A stretch of DNA of 64,000 nt from Agrobacterium tumefaciens (GTDB lineage Bacteria; Pseudomonadota; Alphaproteobacteria; Rhizobiales; Rhizobiaceae): positions 124,001 through 188,000 of the forward strand of contig NZ_SUPW01000003.1 in assembly GCF_013337285.1 (NCBI RefSeq). Direction: 5' to 3'. The notes beneath the pieces were generated by a model. It was not told where the DNA came from. It was given only the letters and a program-made list of their open reading frames with translations, and did no database searches. A program made the translations under genes and the position numbers. Positions 47,103 to 56,642 of this stretch are shown piece by piece. Position 1 is the stretch's first letter. Every line of letters starts with the position of its first letter.

Positions 47103-47114
47103 GCGAAATTTCGC
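47103..47114. promoter_or_regulatory. Perfect palindrome upstream of an EPS acyltransferase
   Basis: GCGAAATTTCGC is a 12-base perfect palindrome 10 bases past the hydrolase stop, followed by a 120-base AT-rich stretch up to the acyltransferase start. It may be a regulator site or small hairpin. Confidence 0.3.
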
Positions 47115-47234
47115 AGTCGCAAAATTTTATATATCGTGCCAACCTTATGCGTGATAGCCTGTTTTGATAAATGACTTTTTGTCCGCGCAAGCGGACACAA
47201 ATAATACCAAATATATTTTTTTCTTTTTTTACAG

Positions 47235-48359
47235 ATGATGATGATGATGACGCAAAAATTTAACAATGCGCCTGCTGTGGGGACGCAACGTCTCGATGTC
47301 GTTCAAATGATGCGTGCCGTGGCAGCCGCTATGGTTGTCGGCCTGCACGCGAATGTCAGCTGGGAATTTACACTCTTCCCGCTCCATGTGTTGAGACTTG
47401 GTGCTGGGGTGGACCTCTTTTTCGTTATCTCCGGCTTCGTCATCGTTTATGCTTCCAGACCGTATTTTGCGGCCGCGGGTGGAAGTGCGGCGTTTCTTTT
47501 GCGCCGACTTCTGCGTATTGTTCCTCTATATTGGTTCGCGCTGACACTGCGGCTTATCGTGTTGGCGGGAGGTGCTTTTCTTGGCGTAAAGACATTTCCG
47601 TCACTCCAGGCAATTCTGACTTCCTATTTTTTTATCCCTTATGACACCATTGGATATGGTGACGCCTATCCGTTTCCCATTCTCGACCTCGGCTGGACGC
47701 TGAACTACGAGATGTTTTTTTATATGGTCTTCGCAGCTTTCATCTTCCTGTCTCTGGAGCGCGCCGTCCTGGTGACATCGAGCATCCTGTTCGGCGCTAT
47801 CCTGATCGGCCCAGCCCTGAACCTTCCCTTACCGTTCAGCTTCTGGTTCCAGCCGATCATTCTGGAGTTTGTCGCGGGAATGGTGCTCGCGACACTGTTT
47901 CTACGCGGAGTACGCATCCCCCCCATAGTCGGCGCCGCGATGGCTATTGGTGGCCTTGCAGTCTGGAAGCTCCTGGAAGTCGACATGTTCGGGCCCGCTT
48001 GCGGTCCCGGCTGCTATTCTTTTCCCCGACTACTCGTTTTTGGCGGCGGCGCGATTCTTCTGATGACGGCAGCAACCCTGACGCGGGGGATTGCCCTGCC
48101 CCGCTTCGCCCAGCCGCTTGCTGCGCTGGGGGATTCCTCCTATGCGCTCTACCTGTTGCACCCTTTTATTTTTCTCGGCTTCAAGGTTGCTCTGAGTGTT
48201 TTCACGCTTCCCCCGGGCTGGAACAACGTCGCCTATTTCGTCATCGTCGTCAGTACCATCGCCATAGCCCACGCTTTTCATATATTTGTCGAAACACCCG
48301 CGAACACATGGCTTCGTAACCACGTGATAACACCCCGACGAAAAGTCGCAGCCTCCTGA
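47235..48359 (+). CDS. Membrane acyltransferase 3 family (ExoZ-like)
   Basis: 374 residues, about ten helices. LDVVQMMRAVAAAMVVGLHAN has the catalytic-type His; GAGVDLFFVISGFVIVYAS is the second family hallmark. ExoZ-type proteins O-acetylate exopolysaccharide repeat units. The start is ambiguous: five consecutive ATG codons (47235-47249) could each serve, with no strong ribosome site. Confidence 0.87.
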   Translation: MMMMMTQKFNNAPAVGTQRLDVVQMMRAVAAAMVVGLHANVSWEFTLFPLHVLRLGAGVDLFFVISGFVIVYASRPYFAAAGGSAAFLLRRLLRIVPLYWFALTLRLIVLAGGAFLGVKTFPSLQAILTSYFFIPYDTIGYGDAYPFPILDLGWTLNYEMFFYMVFAAFIFLSLERAVLVTSSILFGAILIGPALNLPLPFSFWFQPIILEFVAGMVLATLFLRGVRIPPIVGAAMAIGGLAVWKLLEVDMFGPACGPGCYSFPRLLVFGGGAILLMTAATLTRGIALPRFAQPLAALGDSSYALYLLHPFIFLGFKVALSVFTLPPGWNNVAYFVIVVSTIAIAHAFHIFVETPANTWLRNHVITPRRKVAAS

Positions 48360-48541
48360 CACCAAGGGCGGTATCCGCAGCCAGGCCGTTAAGGATAGGG
48401 AGATGTTCATATCCCGAGCCTATTTTAACACTTGATCGTTTGCTTGGGCTGTGCGATTTAAAGGAAAATTTTAAGGTGTTGGATAACCATGTTCGACATC
48501 AAATTACTTAAAGTCGTATTTTAAAAATTTGGAGAGTTGTG

Positions 48542-49432
48542 ATGTCCCGCCCTCGTAATGGCTCGACGCTCGCTGGTGCAGTGTTGATGGCCAGCATGGT
48601 TGCTTTTTCTGTATCGGCCAATGCCCAGAATGTTGAAACAGCACCGATCGTTGCCCAGACGCCGACGACAGAAAGTGCTCCTGCTGCAGCCCCCGTCAAG
48701 GCCGCAGACGAAACCACCGCCGCATTTCTCGGTCGCGTTCAAGGCACCAATCCCGAGATGGTTACGCTTTCTGCCGCGGAACTGTTCAAGCAGTCTCCAA
48801 CGCCTGGAACGATTGGTGATCTGATCGCCATCGCCTCCAGCACTGATGCCGCCGCTGCGGATCTGACCGGAAAAGTGATGGGCGGTTTTCCCGTTATCGC
48901 GGTTTCCACCAGCGCGGCGCAATTTTCCGAACAGCTCTCCGCACTGGTTCTAAGTGATTCCGGCCAGCTGCCCGCCATCGTCTCACTTGCTCAAAAAGTC
49001 GCGAACAAGGATTTCTCCGAAGTTGTCGGTGAAGGTCTGGCGCTTGCCTATTCCACGGCGATGCAGAGGGGCAACACGATACTCGCAGCCGCCATCCAGC
49101 TGCAGACCAAGGGCACAGGCGTGCCCTCCGATCTTCTGATTGCCTTTAGCGAAAATATCGAGGGAACGGCGGCCGGCCCGGCTGCGCCGGCAGCCGCTGC
49201 TGCTGCAGCTTCGCCGATTGGCGGCGCCGGCTCCACACCAGCCAGCGGCAACAGCGTCGGCGGCTCGGCGGCCACGGGCGCCGAGGCAGGCATAGCGCAG
49301 GCCGGCGGCGGAAGCGCACCCGTTGGCGGTGGCGGTACCGGTGGCACTGGTGGCGGTGGAACGTCGACCATCTTCAACATCACGGTTTCAACCGGAAGCA
49401 CCACCACGCCAATCAGTACAAGTCCTGTCTGA
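48542..49432 (+). CDS. Unrecognised secreted protein next to the polysaccharide kinase
   Basis: 296 residues from ATG 48542 (GGAGAG upstream). Signal peptide cut near ANAQ (27), a Pro/Ala-rich stretch, then a globular part (about 55-205) and a low-complexity Ala/Gly/Ser tail with GGTGGTGGGG. Cysteine-free. No family recognised. Placed directly before the Wzc/ExoP-type kinase in the same direction, so a periplasmic or outer-membrane role in polymer export is plausible but unproven. Confidence 0.75.
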   Translation: MSRPRNGSTLAGAVLMASMVAFSVSANAQNVETAPIVAQTPTTESAPAAAPVKAADETTAAFLGRVQGTNPEMVTLSAAELFKQSPTPGTIGDLIAIASSTDAAAADLTGKVMGGFPVIAVSTSAAQFSEQLSALVLSDSGQLPAIVSLAQKVANKDFSEVVGEGLALAYSTAMQRGNTILAAAIQLQTKGTGVPSDLLIAFSENIEGTAAGPAAPAAAAAAASPIGGAGSTPASGNSVGGSAATGAEAGIAQAGGGSAPVGGGGTGGTGGGGTSTIFNITVSTGSTTTPISTSPV

Positions 49433-49562
49433 AATTGGCTTTGCCATCCTCGTTACGGGGATGGCCTTCGCCTGTCCCACGATGCAACCGAGACTTGGCG
49501 GGCTTTATGCTCGCCGAAAAGAGCGAGGCTGACAGTTGTTGCAAAGGCACGATCCCCTGACG

Positions 49563-51818
49563 ATGAGCGATTATGATAAAAACGCCTTTACGGCGGATTT
49601 TATCGATATCGAAGCGGTTCTGGCAGCGATCCGCCGGCAGTGGCGCATTGTCCTTGCGACCATCGCCATCGCCGGAACAATCGGCCTAGCTTATGCCGCA
49701 ACGGCTGTTCCGATCTATTCGGCCAGCGCAACCCTGTTGATCGACCGCAACAATAGCCAGGTCGTCGAACAGCTTTCAACGATCGGTGGCGTCATAGAGG
49801 ACGAGGCGTCGATCCTCAGCCAGGTCGAGGTCATACAATCGGAAACCATCGGGCTCGCCGTCGTCGACAGTCTCAATCTGACGGAAAACCAGGAATTCAG
49901 GGCGACACGCGCATCACTTCTGAGCTCGATGTTCGGCATGATCCGGTCGCTGGTCAATGTTTCGCAGTGGTTCTCGCCGGCAAAAGGAACGGTCATCGAT
50001 GACGGAACGCTGAAGAGAGCGCTGTCGGACCAGTTGTTGCAGAGCCTTTCCGTCAAGCGCATCGGCCGTACCTACGCGCTGGAACTGACCTATAATTCAA
50101 CATCGCCGGCTCTCGCCGCCCAGATCGTCAATGCCGTGGCGGCGGCCTATCTCGTAGATAAGCTGAATTCCAAATACGAGGCAACGAAGCGGGCCAGTGA
50201 CTGGCTGTCCGATCGAATAGCCGAATTGCGTCAACGGGCGCTGGATACCGATCTGGCCGTGCAGAAATTTCGTGCCGAACACAATCTGATCGAGACGGGC
50301 AATAACGGCCTGCTTTCCGACCAGCAACTGGCGGAACTGAACAGTGCGCAAATTCTGGCCCAGTCAGACACGGCCAAAGCGCGCGCACGGTTCCAGCGTA
50401 TCGAACACATTCTCGCCACCGACGATGTTGATGCCGTCGTCACCGATATTCTCGATAGTTCGGTCGCAAATGATCTGCGCAAGAAATACCTCGAATCCTC
50501 AAAAATTGAGGCTGAAATCTCTGGTCGGCTTGGCGAAAACCATGTTCAGGCGGTGCGTCTGCGCAATGAAATGCAGGAATACCGCCGACTGATGTTCCAG
50601 GAAGTCAGCCGGATCGCGCAAAGTTACAAAAGCGATCTCGAGGTCTCTGAGGCAAGGGAAAAAACCCTTGAGGCAAGCATTGCCAGAGCCACCAATGTCA
50701 GCAATTCGGCCAGCCAGACCCAGGTTCAGCTTCGCGAGTTGCAGCGCGAGGCTGAAACCTACAAGAACATGTATCAAACCTTCCTGCAGCGTTATCAGGA
50801 AGCGATGCAGCAGCAATCCTTCCCCGTGACGGAAGCACGCGTGATCTCCAAGGCAATGCCGCCTAAAATTCCGAGCAAGCCGAACAAGCCGATGCTCCTG
50901 GCGCTTTTCATGATCATGGGGGCAGCCGCTGGCGGCGGCATCGCCATGTTCCGCGAATTCCGCGACCGCTTCTTCCGCACCGGGGAGCAGGTTCGCGATG
51001 TTCTCGGGCTGGAGTTTCTGGGCAATACGCCACTCATCCCGAACAAGCCGGGCGAGGAAGTCCTCTCCAAGGGTCGGGAGGACAGCCCCGCCGCCACCCA
51101 CCCGTCCAATGTTGCCCGTTACGCTGTCGATCACCCGCTATCCTCCTTTGCCGAAACCCTGCGCAGCACACGGCTTGCGCTCGATCTGGGCATTCCCGCG
51201 AAAAGCGGCGCACGGGTGGTGGGCGTCGTATCGGCCCTGCCGAGCGAAGGAAAATCAACCATCTCCATCAATCTGGCACAGCTTCTGGCCGGACAGGGCG
51301 CGCGGGTTTTGCTGCTGGATGCGGATATCCGCAATCCGGGCGCCACACGCGCCTTGGGTCGCCATGCAGGTGAAGGCCTGCTCGAAGTCCTGCTGGAAGG
51401 TCGTAATGTGCGTGATGTGCTGCTGCGCGACGAAAAGACAGGGCTCGCTTTCCTGCCCACGGTCGTCAAGCAACGTGTGCCACACTCTTCCGAACTCCTG
51501 ACCTCGGCGCAGATGCACAAATTGCTGGCTGAGGCGAGCGGCGCGTTCGATTATATAATCGTCGATCTGCCGCCGCTCGGTCCGGTGGTCGATGCACGGG
51601 CGATGGCCGGCCGGATTGACGGTTTCGTTTTCGTCACCGAATGGGGTAAAACCGCGCGCAGGGCAGTCCGCAACACCATCGAAAACGAAGTCCATATCCG
51701 CAAAAAATGCCTTGGCGTCATTCTCAACAAAGTGGATACGGAAAAGCTGAAGCTCTACCGGGCTTATGGCTCGAGCGAATATTATTATTCACGCTACACG
51801 CGCTATTACCATGACTGA
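49563..51818 (+). CDS. Polysaccharide co-polymerase/BY-kinase (Wzc/ExoP-like)
   Basis: 751 residues. An N-terminal Wzz domain (membrane helix near 40-60, long periplasmic coiled region, second helix near 440) is fused to a cytoplasmic tyrosine kinase. Walker A PSEGKST is near residue 562, Walker A' LLLDADIRNP near 583 and an IIVDLPP B motif follows. A Tyr-rich tail ends the protein. It sets chain length and is regulated by autophosphorylation. The next gene overlaps its stop by 8 bases. Confidence 0.93.
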   Translation: MSDYDKNAFTADFIDIEAVLAAIRRQWRIVLATIAIAGTIGLAYAATAVPIYSASATLLIDRNNSQVVEQLSTIGGVIEDEASILSQVEVIQSETIGLAVVDSLNLTENQEFRATRASLLSSMFGMIRSLVNVSQWFSPAKGTVIDDGTLKRALSDQLLQSLSVKRIGRTYALELTYNSTSPALAAQIVNAVAAAYLVDKLNSKYEATKRASDWLSDRIAELRQRALDTDLAVQKFRAEHNLIETGNNGLLSDQQLAELNSAQILAQSDTAKARARFQRIEHILATDDVDAVVTDILDSSVANDLRKKYLESSKIEAEISGRLGENHVQAVRLRNEMQEYRRLMFQEVSRIAQSYKSDLEVSEAREKTLEASIARATNVSNSASQTQVQLRELQREAETYKNMYQTFLQRYQEAMQQQSFPVTEARVISKAMPPKIPSKPNKPMLLALFMIMGAAAGGGIAMFREFRDRFFRTGEQVRDVLGLEFLGNTPLIPNKPGEEVLSKGREDSPAATHPSNVARYAVDHPLSSFAETLRSTRLALDLGIPAKSGARVVGVVSALPSEGKSTISINLAQLLAGQGARVLLLDADIRNPGATRALGRHAGEGLLEVLLEGRNVRDVLLRDEKTGLAFLPTVVKQRVPHSSELLTSAQMHKLLAEASGAFDYIIVDLPPLGPVVDARAMAGRIDGFVFVTEWGKTARRAVRNTIENEVHIRKKCLGVILNKVDTEKLKLYRAYGSSEYYYSRYTRYYHD

Positions 51819-52488
51819 CAAGGACGGTATGACGCGCCTGCGTAAAGTCTTTGCGGTCGTGCCGGTCCTTATCATTTCCATATTCGTTCTGGCCGTCGCA
51901 GCCCAGGCATTTTCCGAAAGCCGGCGTTTTTCCGACATCGTTGCAATGGCGAGAATTGCCGACGACAAAAACGGCCTGGCACCCGATCTGCTTGCGAACA
52001 CGGTAAGCCAGCTTCATCCGGTCGTGACGGAGAAAATCTGCCGTTCGGATATCGTCAAGGCCGGATTGCGACTGATTTTGGCTGATCTCGATGCAAGTGT
52101 CGCAAAGGTCACGCCAGAGGCCGCTGCGGCGCGTCTAGGCTTTGCCGAAACCTATATTCGTCATGCGCTCTCTTGTCTTCCCGCCAATGGCGATGTGTGG
52201 CTGCGTCTTGCCATGGTTCGCTCGCTGCGCAACGCCTCGCCCCTGGAGACAGCCGTGTTGATGAATTTTTCCCAGCTTTACGGGCCGGCTGACGCCAATC
52301 TGATACGCGGGCGCTTCGCCATGTGGCGGCAATTTCCAAAGGAGACCCTGCCGCAGGCCGAGGCGGCGCGAGACGCGGATACCGCGATCGTCTGCGGCAA
52401 GGAAGGAGAAATCCTGCGCTGGACCCTGCGTGATGTCTGCCCACAGGAGCCTGCGGGCACCGTGAAACGCTCCATGCCGCTGCGGTGA
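51811..52488 (+). CDS. Unrecognised membrane-anchored protein coupled to the co-polymerase
   Basis: 225 residues from ATG 51811 (MTRLRK at 51829 is an alternative). One N-terminal membrane helix (about 14-33) anchors a periplasmic helical domain with several Cys (ICRS, SCLP, VCGK, VCPQ). The 8-base overlap with the kinase gene suggests coupling. No family recognised; it lies between the kinase and the polymerase/ligase and may be part of the assembly complex. Confidence 0.75.
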   Translation: MTDKDGMTRLRKVFAVVPVLIISIFVLAVAAQAFSESRRFSDIVAMARIADDKNGLAPDLLANTVSQLHPVVTEKICRSDIVKAGLRLILADLDASVAKVTPEAAAARLGFAETYIRHALSCLPANGDVWLRLAMVRSLRNASPLETAVLMNFSQLYGPADANLIRGRFAMWRQFPKETLPQAEAARDADTAIVCGKEGEILRWTLRDVCPQEPAGTVKRSMPLR

Positions 52489-52560
52489 CGTGAAAACGCG
52501 ATCGCGCTTTGACGTTCTGCACATCGCCACCACAAAGAATTCTTACAAAGACGAAAACTC

Positions 52561-54135
52561 ATGACGCCCACCCTCACCCAATCGGAAGCGCTGTCCTCCT
52601 CACTCCCACGACCGGTCGTGTTTCGCGATTATTTCCGGGCGGTCGCCACGGTCGCATTCTGGGCAATTTTTCTGCTCGCGCTTCTCAATCGCGGCGCAAC
52701 GGAAATAGAGAGCCGCATCGTTGTCACGCTTGCGATTTATCTTCTGCTGGTGCCGGCCATCATCGCCTTCGGGCCGCCCCGGGGCGGTGCCGGCAAGGCG
52801 CTCGTAGCGACCTGCTTTTTGCTGGGCGCGCTCATCGTTCAGATATTGCTGCAGGCATCATCCCTGCCAGGCCTTGCCTTGCCCAACCCGGCATGGTCCG
52901 CCGCCACCATGTTCACGCAGATCGCACCAGCCGCGACGATCTCGCTCACCCCGGCGGATGATCGCCTCGGCCTGCTCAGCGCCGCCCTGCCCTTCGGCGC
53001 CTTCATGGCCGGCCTTGTGATTTTCGATACTGACGAGCGCGCGGCAAAAACATTGCGATGGTTCGCAATAGGCGGCGGCTGGCTTGCGCTATGGTCGATC
53101 GTGCAGTTTCTGCTTTTTCCGGATATGCTCGGCTTCATTCAAAAACGCTACTATCTTGGCAGCCTGACCGGCCTTTTTGTTAATCGCAATACCGCCGCAA
53201 CCCTGTTCGGTCTCATCCTGCTTGCGCTCTTCTCATTGTTTCACAAACGGCTGCAGGCTCCGGACTGGCACATGGTACGGGCACTCGTGGCAAATCGCCT
53301 GACGGTGCCGGCCGACCAGAAGCGCCTCATCCGCAAGGCAGCCTTTGCCGGCGTACTCGCCGCCCTCTGCTTCATCGCATTGATGCTGACCGGATCGCGC
53401 GCCGGGATCATGTCCAGCTTCGTAGCGCTGCTTTTCCTTATCCTTCTGACTGTCTTCAACTCACCTTCCAGAGCCAACAGCAGCGCAACTCCACGGCGCC
53501 GGCGCCGCGGGTTCAAGCGCCGGGCGGCGATCATGCTCGCCATGGTCGTCGGCCTGTTCTCGCTTTTTGCCAATCGGGTGGCGCTTCGCATGGAGACACG
53601 TCTGGAAGACGACATGCGCTTCTGTTACATGCCGGGCATCACTCGTGCCATCGCCGACAGCTGGCCCTGGGGATCGGGGCTTGCGAGCTTTGCGGAAACC
53701 TACGCGCCCTATCACGCGGCCCAATGCGGGGTGAACGCCGTCGTCACCCATGCCCACAATGTCTATGCCGAAGGCCTGCTGACGCTTGGCGCCGCATTCC
53801 CGTTTTACGCGGCCTTTTTCGCGCTTGCCCAATTGATCATTTTTATTATCGGGATGCGCAAACGCAAAAGCTATCGTTACGCTTCCCATCTCGGCCTTGC
53901 AGGTCTGCTGCTAATCGCACTGCATTCGACCCTTGATTTTTCATTGCAGATTCCCGGCTTCGCCATGGCTTATGCCATCTTCCTCGCCCCTATCGTCACA
54001 CTTTGCCTCAATTCGCCGGGAACTGACCGGGATGGCCGACGACGGCAGCGGCAGGGTCCAACCGATCCTTCAACGCCCGCACGTGTGGGGCACGACGAAG
54101 CGGCACACCTGGTATTTCGAAACCAAAGCGGCTGA
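52561..54135 (+). CDS. O-antigen ligase/polymerase-like membrane protein
   Basis: 524 residues with about 10-12 helices. Central features are TGLFVNRNTAATLFG and LTGSRAG, then a large periplasmic loop with a SWPWGSGLASF and HAHNVYAEGLLTLG motif, as in Wzy/WaaL family proteins. The C-terminal tail is Arg/Asp-rich. It would polymerise repeat units or attach the chain. Starts at ATG 52561, 72 bases after the preceding stop. Confidence 0.88.
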   Translation: MTPTLTQSEALSSSLPRPVVFRDYFRAVATVAFWAIFLLALLNRGATEIESRIVVTLAIYLLLVPAIIAFGPPRGGAGKALVATCFLLGALIVQILLQASSLPGLALPNPAWSAATMFTQIAPAATISLTPADDRLGLLSAALPFGAFMAGLVIFDTDERAAKTLRWFAIGGGWLALWSIVQFLLFPDMLGFIQKRYYLGSLTGLFVNRNTAATLFGLILLALFSLFHKRLQAPDWHMVRALVANRLTVPADQKRLIRKAAFAGVLAALCFIALMLTGSRAGIMSSFVALLFLILLTVFNSPSRANSSATPRRRRRGFKRRAAIMLAMVVGLFSLFANRVALRMETRLEDDMRFCYMPGITRAIADSWPWGSGLASFAETYAPYHAAQCGVNAVVTHAHNVYAEGLLTLGAAFPFYAAFFALAQLIIFIIGMRKRKSYRYASHLGLAGLLLIALHSTLDFSLQIPGFAMAYAIFLAPIVTLCLNSPGTDRDGRRRQRQGPTDPSTPARVGHDEAAHLVFRNQSG

Positions 54136-54209
54136 CCTGCGCGTTCACTTACTGGATGCCAAGTAACTGTAACGATTGTAGAACTGAAGACAGAGACGAG
54201 AATTTCAGC

Positions 54210-55415
54210 ATGCGGATATTGCAGATAACCTCGCTATTTTCTCCGGACCGGGTGGGGGGCGCGGAAATTTTCGTGGAAGACCTTGCGCGCGGACTGGCGG
54301 ACAAGGGACATACGGTTGCCGTAGCTGCCATTTCCCGGGAACAACAGGCCGCCGAGCGGCGTGATGGTTTTGCCATTCATCGCCTCGGGCACACCACGCC
54401 GTTTTTTATCGGAGACTGGGAACGGCAACCGGGATGGAAGCGAAAATATTACAAGATCGCCGTACAGCTCGATCCGCGCCTCGTGCGTCGGCTGGCACAT
54501 GTCATCGATGATTTTCGCCCGGACGTCGTCAACACACATTCGCTGTCGGAATTGACCCCACTGATCTGGCCGATGATCCGCAGACGGGGCATCCCGCTCG
54601 TCCATTCCCTGCATGATTTCACCAGCATGTGCACAAATGGTTCCCTGTTTCACGACGGGCATATCTGCGATGGCAGCAGCAGGAAATGTCGCGCCTTTTC
54701 CTATCTGCACCGCCGTTGCCAATGCGCCGTCGATGCCGTCGCCGGCGTCGGTCACGACATTGTCGAGCGCCATGTACAGGCGGGCTTCTTCACCCATGTC
54801 CCGGCAGACCGCCGCGCCGTGATCTGGAACGCCATCCCACCGCCGGCCCAACAGAAAGCTCGCAGTCCCCGCCCGCGTGGACAACCGCTTGTCTTCGGTT
54901 ATCTCGGCCGCATCGAAGCCCCCAAAGGTGCGGACCTGCTGATCGACGCTCTGCAGCGGCTGCCGCCACAGGGTTGGCGACTGGTCATGGCCGGTCGCGC
55001 GCCCGGCGGCATCGGTCCCTATCAGCAAAAAACCATCGGTCTTCCCGTTGAGTTTCCCGGCTATGTCGAGGCGGACAGTTTTTTTGCTGGCATAGATTGC
55101 CTGATCGTACCGCCCTTGTGGCCGGAGGCTTTCGGGCGCACCGTTGCAGAAGCCATTCTGTGTGGCGTACCCGTCATCGGCGCCAACCTCGCAGGCGTCG
55201 CCGAACAGATCGGCCGGGACAGGCCGGAACGCCTGTTTGCGCCAGGCAACGCCAGCGAACTCGCCACACGCATGGTGGAAGCCATGCGCAACCCGACGAT
55301 CCTTGCGGAGTCTCCCGAAACCAGGGAGAGAATTTCGCAAGGAGTAGCACCCGAGCGGGTGGTTGCGGCATATGAAACGCTTTATTCCGATCTGCGCGTC
55401 CGTACCGGTGGCTAA
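54210..55415 (+). CDS. Glycosyltransferase, GT4 family
   Basis: 401 residues. MRILQITSLFSPDRVGGAE, FGYLGRIEAPKGADL and LWPEAFGRTVAEAILCGVPVIG are the GT4 signatures, with the EX7E Glu pair. Paralogous to 44054-45277. ATG 54210 chosen; the ORF is open a little upstream without similarity. Last of the rightward arm, convergent with 55488-56588. Confidence 0.9.
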   Translation: MRILQITSLFSPDRVGGAEIFVEDLARGLADKGHTVAVAAISREQQAAERRDGFAIHRLGHTTPFFIGDWERQPGWKRKYYKIAVQLDPRLVRRLAHVIDDFRPDVVNTHSLSELTPLIWPMIRRRGIPLVHSLHDFTSMCTNGSLFHDGHICDGSSRKCRAFSYLHRRCQCAVDAVAGVGHDIVERHVQAGFFTHVPADRRAVIWNAIPPPAQQKARSPRPRGQPLVFGYLGRIEAPKGADLLIDALQRLPPQGWRLVMAGRAPGGIGPYQQKTIGLPVEFPGYVEADSFFAGIDCLIVPPLWPEAFGRTVAEAILCGVPVIGANLAGVAEQIGRDRPERLFAPGNASELATRMVEAMRNPTILAESPETRERISQGVAPERVVAAYETLYSDLRVRTGG

Positions 55416-55487
55416 ACACCGGTAGAGTGATAGCTTTTACCTATTCGGCGACAGGAACAGCACCCCATCCGAAAGGAATGCATGTTG

Positions 55488-56588
55488 TTAGCGCCGCGAC
55501 ATCTCATCAAAGAGCGTTGCATAGCTCTCCGCCGCGTTCCGCCATGAATATAGCGCGCGGTTTTCATAACCCGCCTCGCGAAGATTGCCCACCAGATCCG
55601 GCTCCCGAAAAAGTCGTTCCAGTGCCGCGACAAGGCTGTCAGCATCGGCAGGATCGAAAGTGAGAGCGCCCTTGCCGGCGATTTCAGGCGTGGCGGAGCG
55701 GTTGGAGCAGATGACCGGGCATCCCAGTTGCTGCGCCTCCAGCACCGGCAGGCAAAAACCTTCATAGGTCGAGGGCACACAAAGGCAGGCAGCGTGGCGG
55801 TAAAGCTCGGCCAATTGCCGGTCATCTATGCCGGAAAGCCGGATCAGCCGTGCCTTCAACTCCGGATCATGCAGCACGCTGCCGATTTCCTCTGCATCGT
55901 CACGGCCGACATGAACGACATGCAGGGCCGGCATTGTCTTGCCCAACCGTGCAAACGCCTGGCCCAGAAGAGTAAAATTCTTGTTGGACGTCGCGTTTCC
56001 GACCGCCAGTATATAAGGCCCCGGCACTGGCCGCGCGCTGCCAGCAGAATCGGGATCGACCTTCAACGTGCTGTCGGAATGGATCGTCAGGCTTTTGCCG
56101 GCAGCGGCAGGATAAAAGTGGGACAGGTCCCTTCGTGTCGCCTCGGATACACAGGTGATCCGATCTGAACCAGCCATCATCAAGCGAAAGATGAAATCGG
56201 TCGTCAAGGTTGCCCGCCAACCGATCTGTTCGGGAATGGTCTTGAAATAAAGATCGTGAACAAGGGTAACCCGCCGTTTGCCGCCGAGAGGACTTCCAAA
56301 TGGATCCGCATTGAATAGCACGTCAATATCGTGCCGGCGGCACAGTGCGGGCAGCGTAGCGGCTTGGCGCAGCACATCGAGAACCATGATGCGCGGCCGT
56401 GGCGTCTCCAGCAGTTGCAAACGGCTGTCGCGCAGGTTTTCAGGCAGCTGCGCCCGCGTCCAGGGAGCGCGCAGAATATAGTCGTCCTGCGTCTGGTCCA
56501 ACAACCGTTCCAGCAGGCTGAAGGTTACACGGGCGACGCCGGACGGCTTGCCGCCATATTGGCTCGGCATGTTTACGAGAATGCGCAT
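55488..56588 (-). CDS. Glycosyltransferase, GT4 family
   Basis: 366 residues. ILAVGNATSNKNF, then PSTYEGFCLPVLEAQQLGCPVI (the EX7E site) and EIAGKGALTFDP form a standard GT4 C-terminal domain, in the WbdA/mannosyltransferase-like branch. The N-terminus MRILVNMPSQYGGKPSGVARV is a usual acceptor half. 54 bases downstream of the other leftward GT gene, so they are probably one transcript. Confidence 0.9.
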   Translation of the reverse strand: MRILVNMPSQYGGKPSGVARVTFSLLERLLDQTQDDYILRAPWTRAQLPENLRDSRLQLLETPRPRIMVLDVLRQAATLPALCRRHDIDVLFNADPFGSPLGGKRRVTLVHDLYFKTIPEQIGWRATLTTDFIFRLMMAGSDRITCVSEATRRDLSHFYPAAAGKSLTIHSDSTLKVDPDSAGSARPVPGPYILAVGNATSNKNFTLLGQAFARLGKTMPALHVVHVGRDDAEEIGSVLHDPELKARLIRLSGIDDRQLAELYRHAACLCVPSTYEGFCLPVLEAQQLGCPVICSNRSATPEIAGKGALTFDPADADSLVAALERLFREPDLVGNLREAGYENRALYSWRNAAESYATLFDEMSRR

Positions 56589-56642
56589 CCTGGCCTTTCC
56601 GCTTGTCCACGCTGTCTATCCGGATCGATCACCCGCCCAGTC

